Source of the DNA: Chloroflexota bacterium
Lineage (GTDB): Bacteria; Chloroflexota; Anaerolineae; Promineifilales; Promineifilaceae
Reading direction: 5' to 3'
DNA length: 57,295 bases
Assembly: GCA_024223125.1 (NCBI GenBank)
Contig: JAAEOP010000439.1
Span: 1-57,295 of the forward strand
A program made the position numbers and the translations under genes. The notes beneath the pieces were generated by a model that was not told where the DNA came from, searched no databases, and was given only the letters and a program-made list of their open reading frames with translations. Position 1 is the first letter of the stretch, and every line of letters begins with the position of its first letter. Of the stretch, positions 49,428-57,107 are shown one piece after another.

Positions 49428-49841
49428 ATGGATAACGAGAGAATGAGTGACGATTTTATCGTGGCAGGAGTGAATCTGGAATTTTGCTATGCGGCCGGGG
49501 AGACGGCCAGCCGCTTTCTGACCGCACTGCGGGATGAGCAGAAGATTTACGGTACGCGCTGTCCCCAATGCCAACGAGTGTTGGTTCCGGCACGCAGTTA
49601 TTGTCCGCGTTGTTGTGTGGAAACGGCCGTTTGGCTGCAAGTCGGCCCGACAGGAATCCTCATCGCCTGCGCCCCTCCGTTCGCTCTTATTCGCCTGGAC
49701 GGAGCCGACACCAACCTAGTCCACCGGCTAGAGGAAAAATCCTCTAATTCCTGGCAGACAGGAATGCGGTTGAAGGCTGTATTTACCGCAGAGCGGACGG
49801 GCAGTATCAATGACATTGTCCACTTTCGGCCTGTACTGTAG
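49428..49841 (+). CDS. DUF35 / Zn-ribbon OB-fold protein B (shorter)
   Basis: A 137-residue DUF35 protein with zinc ribbon TRCPQCQRVLVPARSYCPRC (about residues 42-61) and an OB-fold that is shorter by about 15 residues than protein A after the ribbon (PTGILIACAPPFALIRLDGA). It lies 15 bases after protein A. One DUF35 per thiolase-like chain is the likely arrangement. RBS is not obvious; ATG 49428 is used, and ATG 49443 is alternative. Confidence 0.82.
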   Translation: MDNERMSDDFIVAGVNLEFCYAAGETASRFLTALRDEQKIYGTRCPQCQRVLVPARSYCPRCCVETAVWLQVGPTGILIACAPPFALIRLDGADTNLVHRLEEKSSNSWQTGMRLKAVFTAERTGSINDIVHFRPVL

Positions 49842-49875
49842 GTCAAGATGTTATCTTGACCAAACAAACAGTTTT

Positions 49876-49970
49876 GCAACCATTCAGGTGCCCGGCACTT
49901 CATTACCAAATCTACCGGAGTAGCACACTCGTTTATAAGTGCCGGGCACCTTGGGGGAGTGAATGATTAC
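49876..49970. mobile_element. GTAAC-type MITE, 95 bp, with exact 8-bp target duplication
   Basis: Begins GCAACCATTCAGGTGCCCGG and ends GAGTGAATGATTAC, which are inverted ends. Internal arms AGGTGCCCGGCACTT and AAGTGCCGGGCACCT are perfect. ACAGTTTT occurs immediately before (49868-49875) and after (49971-49978), a clean 8-bp target-site duplication. It is the inverse near-identical copy of the 95-bp element at 25904-25998. It lies just upstream of a crotonase gene. Confidence 0.9.
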
Positions 49971-50001
49971 ACAGTTTTTCCACTATTTTGCAGGAGGCAT
50001 A

Positions 50002-50793
50002 ATGCACATTCAGTACCAGAAACAAGAACACATCGCCATCATTACCCTGAACCGGCCACAGGTGATGAACGCTATCAGCTTGGAGATGAGTCGGGAGTTG
50101 ATTGAAGTTTGGACTGACTTCCGGGATGACCCAGATTTGTGGGTAGCTATCATCACCGGGGTGGGCGAAAAAGCGTTTTCGGCCGGGGCGGATTTGAAGG
50201 CACTGGGGGAGATTTACCGGACGATGACGCCCTTGCAGCGCCGAGAACGGGCGGAGACGCAGCCGGGATTGGGAGGAGTGACGCGCAACTTGTCTGTATG
50301 GAAGCCAATCATCGCCGCCGTAAATGGTTACTGTCTGGCGGGAGGGTTGGAACTGGCGCTGGCCTGTGACATTCGGTTGGCGTCTGAGAATGCTCAGTTT
50401 GGGTTGACGGAAACCAGCCGCGGCATTATACCCGGCGCGGGGGGTACACAACGTTTACCACGTCTGATACCGATGGGAGCAGCATTGGAAATGATGTTTA
50501 CGGCCAAACGAATTGACGCGCAGGAAGCATGCCGCATCGGATTGGTGAATCGGGTTGTGCCTCAAGAGGAGTTGATGTTAACGGCCGTATCCCTGGCAGA
50601 ACAGATTTGCGCCAACGCGCCGCTGGCTGTACAGACAGCTAAGCTGGCTGCCTGGCAGGGACTGGATTTGCCGCTGGCCGACGGGCTGCGGCTGGAACAA
50701 GCCCTGGCCGAACCACTGCGGCAGACAGAAGATGTCCAGGAAGGGATTGCCGCCTTTGCTGAGAAGCGCAAGCCGCAATTCAAAGGGAAGTAA
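50002..50793 (+). CDS. Enoyl-CoA hydratase
   Basis: A 263-residue crotonase. IAIITLNRPQVMNAISLEMS, GVGEKAFSAGADLKALGE (first oxyanion loop), VNGYCLAGGLELALACDIRL (second), and FGLTETSRGIIPGAGGTQRL, which has the catalytic Glu region of true hydratases. ATG 50002 has GGAGG at 49993-49997; longer in-frame starts would lie in the MITE. It follows the DUF35 genes on the same strand after a 160-bp gap filled by that element. Confidence 0.9.
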   Translation: MHIQYQKQEHIAIITLNRPQVMNAISLEMSRELIEVWTDFRDDPDLWVAIITGVGEKAFSAGADLKALGEIYRTMTPLQRRERAETQPGLGGVTRNLSVWKPIIAAVNGYCLAGGLELALACDIRLASENAQFGLTETSRGIIPGAGGTQRLPRLIPMGAALEMMFTAKRIDAQEACRIGLVNRVVPQEELMLTAVSLAEQICANAPLAVQTAKLAAWQGLDLPLADGLRLEQALAEPLRQTEDVQEGIAAFAEKRKPQFKGK

Positions 50794-50873
50794 GAGGGAA
50801 TTAATCTAATGCAAGCAAAAATAAGAAGGCGTACCAACAGAAGCGCGCCTCCTCTTTCTATACTACTCAGACG

Positions 50874-51485
50874 CTAACGGACAACAAGCGGCAAGTAAAT
50901 AAAGTTCTCTAGCGCTGTAGGGACACAACCGCTAATACAGACCGCACGCCATAAATAGTCACAACTAAGCTGATTGAAGCCGCCCACGCCGTTGGGGACA
51001 TTGTAATGTAAGACATAAGTGCCTTCAGCTTGGTTAGGTCCTGTTGGATTGAAAAATATATCTTGTCCTAAATAGCCATCAAAATTCCAACCGCCCCAAA
51101 AATTGCCGGGGTTAAGTACCGTTGTTTGCAAATAGTAAATGTCTTGCCCAAAAGGAAGAAAGGTCATAATGGTTTCATTGGAGATAGCGGCCTGTCCGCC
51201 ACTGTAACAAGTTAGCTCATTGGGAGCTGATGATGTGCCGTGTGTAGCGTTAATGGAAAAATCCATTAGCTGCGGTACGCCGTTGTCATCTTTGGCGAGA
51301 TCAAATTCGATTGTTTCCCCAGCCACCGGCGCTGTTGCTTCTGGTCGCCACAAATTGCCTTCCCAATGGGAAACGGCATTGGTTTCAGAGGGTTCGGCAG
51401 CATTGATTATCATGGCTCGGTGACTGGTCGTCAACGCTATCAAGATGCTAATAAATGAAAGGGTGAGTACGATTTGTTTGAACAT
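50874..51485 (-). CDS. Secreted protein with C-terminal IYLPLVVR
   Basis: A 203-residue exported protein: signal peptide MFKQIVLTLSFISILIALTT with cleavage expected after INAAEP or earlier, then a beta-rich body (GYLGQDIFFNPTGPNQAEGT). It ends in IYLPLVVR, a tail that recurs on many exported Chloroflexota proteins (recalled, not checked here) and may be a sorting signal. Function unknown. GGAG at 51491-51494 (minus strand) precedes ATG 51485; a MITE lies upstream. Confidence 0.72.
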   Translation of the reverse strand: MFKQIVLTLSFISILIALTTSHRAMIINAAEPSETNAVSHWEGNLWRPEATAPVAGETIEFDLAKDDNGVPQLMDFSINATHGTSSAPNELTCYSGGQAAISNETIMTFLPFGQDIYYLQTTVLNPGNFWGGWNFDGYLGQDIFFNPTGPNQAEGTYVLHYNVPNGVGGFNQLSCDYLWRAVCISGCVPTALENFIYLPLVVR

Positions 51486-51505
51486 GATTTTCTCCTAAAA
51501 ATGTG

Positions 51506-51600
51506 GTAACTATACAGGTGTTTCTCGACTGTCATACCCGTGAAGGTGGGTATCCAGGTGTGTGGATTCCTGCGAAGGCAGGAATAACCTGTATAGTCAC
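51506..51600. mobile_element. GTAAC-type MITE, 95 bp, variant core
   Basis: Ends GTAACTATACAGGTG and complement of GTGACTATACAGGT match the other elements of this family, but the core is different: TCATACCCGTGAAGGTGGGT and GGATTCCTGCGAAGGCAGGA, the same type of core as in the PIN-gene element. Flanks AAAATGTG (51498-51505) and AAAATACG (51601-51608) match at six of eight positions, a degraded 8-bp duplication. Confidence 0.7.
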
Positions 51601-51661
51601 AAAATACGTTTGATTTTCCAATTGAATAAACTGAGACTCCTGAAAAATACTTTTTGAGACC
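51601..51661. other. Short non-coding gap
   Basis: AT-rich 61 bases between two palindromic elements; nothing recognised. Confidence 0.3.
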
Positions 51662-51721
51662 AGAAGTTCAACTTTTCATCCCGACCGAACTTCGCGGTTA
51701 ACAGGTAAAAGTTGAACTTCT
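51662..51721. repeat. Inverted repeat element, 60 bp
   Basis: AGAAGTTCAACTTTT (51662-51676) and AAAAGTTGAACTTCT (51707-51721) are perfectly complementary, with a 30-base interior containing a second weak hairpin (CCGAAC...CGCGG). No target duplication was found. It covers the last codons of the small gene next to it. Confidence 0.7.
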
Positions 51722-51931
51722 TTCGTACTGGCTAATTTGTTCAACAGAAGCCTTTTCCATTTCGCGTACGAGATAATCAACGGCCGTTGATAGAGACCTA
51801 AATCCCTGAATGGGTGGCATCGGTTGAGCAATCAGTTGGAAACTAAAGCGCCATATCCAGACTGTGCCATCAAATTCAGCCCAAAGGCGAACCACATAAG
51901 AGAGTATGGGACGTTGGGAAAAATCATTCAT
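51698..51931 (-). CDS. Hypothetical protein, 77 residues
   Basis: Not recognised. The chain starts MNDFSQRPILSYVVRLWAEF and reads WIWRFSFQLIAQPMPPIQGF RSLSTAVDYLVREM (given in two pieces), then ends SQYERSSTFTC. The last nine codons lie in an inverted repeat element, so the natural C-terminus may have been replaced. ATG 51931 with no clear Shine-Dalgarno. The pattern of a short beta-beta-alpha protein with an FR.L..A..YL motif is seen in small uncharacterised Chloroflexota proteins. Confidence 0.5.
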   Translation of the reverse strand: MNDFSQRPILSYVVRLWAEFDGTVWIWRFSFQLIAQPMPPIQGFRSLSTAVDYLVREMEKASVEQISQYERSSTFTC

Positions 51932-52031
51932 AATTCAACTGTAGCAAACGGCCGTCACAACTTCGTCAAAAAAACATATATAGGCTTAAGATAATGCTTT
52001 TGGCTACAGGCAAAATGTTTTTCTTAACATC

Positions 52032-52057
52032 TATAATTCCGTCAAATCCGATATAAT
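52032..52057 (+). promoter_or_regulatory. Promoter of the BTAD regulator, leaderless type
   Basis: A perfect TATAAT at 52052-52057 lies six bases before ATG 52064 and there is no Shine-Dalgarno; a second TATAAT is at 52032-52037. The spacing indicates transcription starting at or next to the ATG. Confidence 0.55.
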
Positions 52058-52063
52058 GCGTTT

Positions 52064-55000
52064 ATGCACCCGTTAGAATTCCGTTTATTTGGCGGCTTTG
52101 AAATCACAGCCCGCCAAATGAAACCGCCAAAGTTCCCCACCAGAAAAGCGCTTGCCCTTTTCGTCTATCTCGCTCTCCATCCTGATCAACCCCTGGCGCG
52201 GACGACATTAGCAGCCTTGCTTTGGCCTGATGCCAATCCAGACAAAGCCGCGCACAGCCTCAGGCAAGCGTTAAGTTTGCTTCGGCGCGTGCTGCGTACA
52301 GAAAATGCCCCAGCGCCCATCAAAAGCACACGCCATGATGTCACATTTGTCACGACGCCCGAAGTATGGATTGATGTACTCGCCTTTGAAAATAACATCG
52401 TTACAGCGCCCGATACGGTGGTTGAGTTGTATCGGGGTGACTTGTTGGTCGGGTTTAACGTGAATGCTGCGGCCGAATACGATAGTTGGCTTTCCAGCGA
52501 GCAGGAACGCTTACGAGTTCTGGCCCTTCAGGCCAGGGATCAATTGGCTGAAACGGCCGTTTCCCAAGGCAATTACGCCCAAGCCCAACAACATTTGCGG
52601 CAAGCTTTGAGAATTGACTCCTGGCATGAAGCAGCTCACCGCGCCCTTATGCGAGTATTGGTTATACAAGGGGACAGTACCGCTGCCATAGCGCAATACG
52701 AGCGTTGCTCAATCCTTTTACAAGAGGGACTTGGCGTAGAACCTTTGCCCATCACAACCCAACTTTATGAGCAAATTCGGGCGGGCACATTTATAAGTAT
52801 GTCCCCTTCATATGCAGGGAATTTGTATATTCCTTTTGTCGGCCGCAGGGATATACATGCCCAGATGGTGACACAATTCAGACAAGCACACAGTCAGACT
52901 CAACTCATCCTCATTGCTGGTTCGGCGGGCAGGGGCAAAACTCGGTTGGTAGAGGAGTTTGGGCGTTATGCTCAAGCTCACGGGGCTTTGTTATGTCTGG
53001 GTCGTTGTTACGAGTTTGGTGTCCAATTGCCTTATCAGCCATTGGTGGAAGCGATGCGTTCTTTACTGATGCAACGAAAGCCACAAAAGCTAGACGCTGT
53101 TTGGTATCGGGAACTGAGCCGGTTGCTGCCCGAAATAGTGACAGACAGCCAACCCCATGCCCATGACGACGGCGCTCGTCAACGTTTATTCAGTGCCGCT
53201 GCCAACTTTTTTGCTTCATATTGCCCGCTTGTGATAGCGTTGGATGACCTCCATTGGGCAGATTCAGCGACGCTTGATCTGTTGCAATATTTAATTCGTT
53301 CCGGCATGGGAAATATCCTGATTGTGGGCTGTTATCGTCCCGAAGAGATTGTCGCCTCCCATCCGCTTACACGATTGCGCCGTACACTAAATCGTGAACA
53401 CCGGTTGACCCATTTGCAATTGGAACCATTAACCGTTGCGGATGTGTCCCAGATCGCGGCTACTTTCGAGGAAAGCGCCCCCCACTTTCGGGCCGATTTT
53501 GCTCGTTTTCTGTGGCGGGAAAGTGAAGGCAATCCTTTTTTTCTAACTGAGTTGTTGTTTACGCTGCAAGAGTTAGAGATGCTGCGGGTTGAAAACGGCC
53601 GTTTCTACCTAACTCCCCATTGGCACACCCATTCCCCCAAACTCAGCGAAAGTATGCGTGATTTGGTTTTAGGCCGTGTCGAACGGCTATCGCCAGACAG
53701 CTATGAGGCGTTACAGGTAACGGCCGTCATTGGAAGCGCTTTTGACCTCGATTTGCTGCAACGCATCAACCCCACAATATCAACAAAGCATCTTGCTGAG
53801 TGGCGCCAGCGCCACCTCATTCGGCCGCTGAACAGCCAGTACGATTTTGCACACGACAAAATCCGTGAAGTCGTTTACGAACTTGTCACACCCAAACGGG
53901 CGCGGAGGCTACACCATTTGATTGCCACAGCATTAACCGAGGAACATGGTGACGATCTTAGCGCTGTCGCCCCTCAACTGGCCCATCACTTTTATGCCAG
54001 CCATAGTCCAGACAAAGTCTTGCCCCATTTGCTTGAGGCGGCCCGACAAGCCGAAACCAAATTAGCCTTCGATTTTGTCATTCAACTTTGCTCACAAGCG
54101 TTAGAGCTATCCGCTGTTTTGCCCCAGCAGGAGATGCGTTTTAGGCAACTGCGCCTCAACGCCTATCAGGTAACTGTCCAACTCGATGGCGCATTTGCCG
54201 AGACAGAGCGGTTGCTGGCGCTGGCTATGGAGCTTGGCGACGGCGATCAATTATTACAATCTGTGCGCCAGATGGCCCGTACTTACTGTCTGCGTGGCGA
54301 ATTCCAAAAGGCGCGTACTTTGGTAGATGAAATGCTGCCCATTATGCGCCGCAATGCTGACCCCGTGAGCATTATTTACCTGCTGCATCTGTTGGCGATG
54401 CTGTTTTATGAAAATATTACCAGGCAGCAGGACTCTATCGTTCTACTTGATGAAGCCATCGGTATCGCGGCCGCAAATAGCATTATTTGGATGCAGGCGT
54501 TAGCAACGATTGATCAATCTACTGTCTACACACAAATGGGCAACTGGTCTGCGGCTATCAACGGCTTGGAATCAGGTATGGCGCTCTTGCGACAGGCTGA
54601 CAAACGTGTTCATCTACCGCACGGGCTTTTGAGCGGGGCTGAACTGTGGCATCTGCTGGGTCAGTATGATTTAGCGCAGGCGTGGTTGGATGAGGGGCTA
54701 CAGCTAATCGAGGAATTGGAAACGCACAATCATCGCGTCCACAGCCTCATTATCAAAGGTAAGCTGGCTTTGTCGCAGCGCCAATTGGATGAAGCAGAAG
54801 CAGCTTTTAATCAGGTGTTGCGACTTAGCGAACAACAGGGGCGAGCGATGATTCGCGGGGAAGCGACTTATAACTTGGGTAGGGTGGCTTTGCTCAGAGG
54901 GCTTTATGGGCAGGCGCGGATGCAATTGTCGTCTGCTTTGCAGATGGTGTCGGCTGAAGATCCGCAATGGGCTATCTTGGCGCAGGCCTGGTTGGCGCGG

Positions 55001-55264
55001 GCTTATTTGGAAGATGGGCATGTGGATGAGGCGTTGGGGTTGATTACGGCCGTTATCGAAACTGCTCGAACCAGCAACACTCTCCACATGAATGGTAACT
55101 TCATCTACAGTGTCTATGCCCAAGCCCTAATAGCTTCGGGGCAAACAGAGGTCGCAATAGAAACACGGGCGACAGCAGCCCGTATCGTCGCGGAACAAGC
55201 GGCGTCATTGCCAAACAAGTACCAATTTGCCTATTTAGATAGTCGCACCGCGGAAACAGGTTAA
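52064..55264 (+). CDS. BTAD/SARP-type transcriptional regulator with AAA ATPase and TPR domains
   Basis: A 1066-residue regulator. Residues about 1-95: OmpR-like winged helix (EFRLFGGFEITARQMKPPKF, RTTLAALLWPDANPDKAAHS). About 96-245: BTAD helical domain (YRGDLLVGFN, AAHRALMRVLVIQGDSTAAI). About 260-560: AAA_16 ATPase with IAGSAGRGKTRLVEEF (P-loop) and VIALDDLHWADSATLDLLQ (Walker B). About 640-1050: TPR-type repeats. Such STAND-like activators switch on by ligand or protein binding and ATP; the target is unknown. The next gene is an OmpR-like regulator, possibly a partner. Confidence 0.9.
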   Translation: MHPLEFRLFGGFEITARQMKPPKFPTRKALALFVYLALHPDQPLARTTLAALLWPDANPDKAAHSLRQALSLLRRVLRTENAPAPIKSTRHDVTFVTTPEVWIDVLAFENNIVTAPDTVVELYRGDLLVGFNVNAAAEYDSWLSSEQERLRVLALQARDQLAETAVSQGNYAQAQQHLRQALRIDSWHEAAHRALMRVLVIQGDSTAAIAQYERCSILLQEGLGVEPLPITTQLYEQIRAGTFISMSPSYAGNLYIPFVGRRDIHAQMVTQFRQAHSQTQLILIAGSAGRGKTRLVEEFGRYAQAHGALLCLGRCYEFGVQLPYQPLVEAMRSLLMQRKPQKLDAVWYRELSRLLPEIVTDSQPHAHDDGARQRLFSAAANFFASYCPLVIALDDLHWADSATLDLLQYLIRSGMGNILIVGCYRPEEIVASHPLTRLRRTLNREHRLTHLQLEPLTVADVSQIAATFEESAPHFRADFARFLWRESEGNPFFLTELLFTLQELEMLRVENGRFYLTPHWHTHSPKLSESMRDLVLGRVERLSPDSYEALQVTAVIGSAFDLDLLQRINPTISTKHLAEWRQRHLIRPLNSQYDFAHDKIREVVYELVTPKRARRLHHLIATALTEEHGDDLSAVAPQLAHHFYASHSPDKVLPHLLEAARQAETKLAFDFVIQLCSQALELSAVLPQQEMRFRQLRLNAYQVTVQLDGAFAETERLLALAMELGDGDQLLQSVRQMARTYCLRGEFQKARTLVDEMLPIMRRNADPVSIIYLLHLLAMLFYENITRQQDSIVLLDEAIGIAAANSIIWMQALATIDQSTVYTQMGNWSAAINGLESGMALLRQADKRVHLPHGLLSGAELWHLLGQYDLAQAWLDEGLQLIEELETHNHRVHSLIIKGKLALSQRQLDEAEAAFNQVLRLSEQQGRAMIRGEATYNLGRVALLRGLYGQARMQLSSALQMVSAEDPQWAILAQAWLARAYLEDGHVDEALGLITAVIETARTSNTLHMNGNFIYSVYAQALIASGQTEVAIETRATAARIVAEQAASLPNKYQFAYLDSRTAETG

Positions 55265-55274
55265 GACCCACCAA

Positions 55275-55308
55275 AGGTGCAACGCATTTTTTTAAGTGCG
55301 TCGCACCT
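55275..55308. repeat. Palindromic fragment related to the GTAAC MITE core
   Basis: AGGTGCAACGCATTT and AAGTGCGTCGCACCT form a hairpin with a 4-base loop. The right arm is identical to that of the element at 3506-3598, but the GTAAC ends are missing, so it is a core fragment. It could terminate transcription of the BTAD gene. Confidence 0.7.
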
Positions 55309-55332
55309 GAATAGGGGAAGGAGATCAATTTA

Positions 55333-56031
55333 ATGCAAGCAATTATCATAACTGGCAACCAGGAAGATCGTGAATTTTATAGTTTTGTTTTGCGGCATAT
55401 TGGTTTGTCGGTAGTTTGGATGGCGGCCGTAAAACAGGTCGCCAATTCACTCCAAACAACCCCCCCTGATTTGATTTTTCTGGCCTCGGAGGAGCAGTCA
55501 TCTTTGCTTCAAGATGCTCAAACAGTCCGCTCTTTGTCTCAAGCTCCTTTATTTGTTTTAACTGATTTGCTGCCGGAGGATTTGGTTTGTGCAGTGTTGG
55601 ATGTGGGTGCTGATTTGGTGCTGACACGGCCGTTGTCACCGCGCATATTTTCTCGTTATGTCAAAGTGCTTCTGAAGCGAGCCGGGTCTGTTCCCCGCTC
55701 CATCCTATCCCCATTACAAAGCGCAGACCTCTCCCTGGACCCCGAAACGCGAACTGTGACCCTAAAAGATGGCTCCCGGCAACACTTAACCCCGCTGGAA
55801 TTTCGGCTGCTATACGTATTGATGACCAACCCCGAACAGGTCATTCCTACAGACGTTATTATTGAGCGAGTCTGGGGATACAGCGCCGAGGGTAATCGGG
55901 AATTAGTGCGTGGGTTGGTGCGCCGGCTGCGGCGTAAAATTGAGCCAGATTCGCTAAACGTTCATCTTATTCATACCCATCCTGGTATAGGGTATCGTTT
56001 TTCCACTCAAGAATTGCCCCCATCCAAATAA
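55333..56031 (+). CDS. OmpR/PhoB-type regulator with degenerate receiver
   Basis: A 232-residue protein. The N-terminal receiver-like domain (about 1-118) lacks the phospho-acceptor Asp: PPDLIFLASEE stands where D-x-x-x-P is normal, and the early acidic pair is weak. The C-terminal winged helix is complete (LTPLEFRLLYVLMTNPEQVI, TDVIIERVWGYSAEGNRELV, THPGIGYRF). It probably works without a kinase. GGAAGGAG at 55315-55322 precedes ATG 55333. It lies 68 bases after the BTAD regulator. Confidence 0.87.
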   Translation: MQAIIITGNQEDREFYSFVLRHIGLSVVWMAAVKQVANSLQTTPPDLIFLASEEQSSLLQDAQTVRSLSQAPLFVLTDLLPEDLVCAVLDVGADLVLTRPLSPRIFSRYVKVLLKRAGSVPRSILSPLQSADLSLDPETRTVTLKDGSRQHLTPLEFRLLYVLMTNPEQVIPTDVIIERVWGYSAEGNRELVRGLVRRLRRKIEPDSLNVHLIHTHPGIGYRFSTQELPPSK

Positions 56032-56114
56032 CACAAAATTGACACAAATTTAATTAGATTGACACGGATTTGTCACGGCCGTTGCCCCTCTTTTTACACA
56101 CCCCCTTTTTATAG

Positions 56115-56160
56115 TGCTTGGCGGTTGGCAACTTGCACTATCCACCAACCACAAACCACT
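56115..56160. repeat. Heptad-repeat hairpin (GGTTGGC/CCAACCA type)
   Basis: GTGCTTGGCGGTTGGCAACT is followed by ATCCACCAACCACAAACCAC. It lies in the 149-bp gap between the OmpR-like regulator and YitT genes; one ACGGCCGT is also present there (about 56076). Confidence 0.6.
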
Positions 56161-56180
56161 ATTTACTTGTGAGGTGTAAC

Positions 56181-57107
56181 ATGATCAAAAAGATAAATTT
56201 AAGCAAACAGAAGAGAGGAAAATGGATACGGCCGTCGGGGGCCAAAATCTGGTATGAGGTCAAATTACTCAGTCTGCTTTGTCTGGGAACCCTCATCGTT
56301 TCTGCAGGTTACGTTACTTTTCAGGTTCCCCATAACATCGTTGCTGGTGGCTTGTCTGGTCTCAGCATCATCATCACCGAATTTACCGGCTGGCCGGTGG
56401 GTCTGCTTTATTGGGTGATGAACATGCCCCTGCTGCTGCTCGGTTTCTTCCAATTAGGTCGCTGGTCATTTCTTTTCCGAACCCTTATCGCCGCCACCAT
56501 CTTCTCCATCAGCACAGACTTTTTGCTGTTTTACCTACCCCAACTATTGCCCCAATTCCCCCTGACCGATGATATGCTGCTCAATACCATTTATGGCGGC
56601 ATTGTGGGCGGCATTGGCGGCGGCCTCATTTACCGCGCCGGAGGCACAATGGGGGGGACGGGTATTATCGGCCGTGTTATCCAAAGAAGAACTGGCAAAC
56701 CCCTCAGCGCCGTCTATTTTTACACCGATGGCCTCATCATTTTGCTCAGTGGCGCCATTTTTGGTTGGATCATGGTACTGTACGGCTTCTTGATGTTGTT
56801 CTTAAATGGTTTGGCCTCAGATTACACGCTGGAAGGACCAAGCACCACCCGCACCGCCAACATCATCACCAACAACCCAGAGGTTGTTATACAGGCGTTG
56901 ATGTCCCGCATTCATCGGGGCGTCAGTTATTGGCCTGTTACCGGCGGCTACACTGGCGTACAGCGTTATCTGGTGCAATGCACCGTTCGCCGGCCGCAAG
57001 TAAACGAATTGAAGTTGATTATCTCTGAGGTAGATAAAGAAGCTTTTGTGACCATAGGCATTAGCCACGAAGCGTTAGGTAGTGACTTTGCCCCCTTGCC
57101 CAAATGA
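56181..57107 (+). CDS. YitT family membrane protein (DUF161 + DUF2179)
   Basis: A 308-residue protein with five or six membrane segments (KLLSLLCLGTLIVSAGYVTF, LLYWVMNMPLLLLGFF) and a GGxxGG-rich centre (GGIVGGIGGGLIYRAGGTMG GTGI in two pieces), followed by a cytoplasmic DUF2179 domain (about 220-308: TANIITNNPEVVIQALMSRI, RGVSYWPVTGGYTG). ATG 56181 follows GAGGTG at 56171-56176. Its biological role is not settled in any bacterium. Confidence 0.88.
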   Translation: MIKKINLSKQKRGKWIRPSGAKIWYEVKLLSLLCLGTLIVSAGYVTFQVPHNIVAGGLSGLSIIITEFTGWPVGLLYWVMNMPLLLLGFFQLGRWSFLFRTLIAATIFSISTDFLLFYLPQLLPQFPLTDDMLLNTIYGGIVGGIGGGLIYRAGGTMGGTGIIGRVIQRRTGKPLSAVYFYTDGLIILLSGAIFGWIMVLYGFLMLFLNGLASDYTLEGPSTTRTANIITNNPEVVIQALMSRIHRGVSYWPVTGGYTGVQRYLVQCTVRRPQVNELKLIISEVDKEAFVTIGISHEALGSDFAPLPK

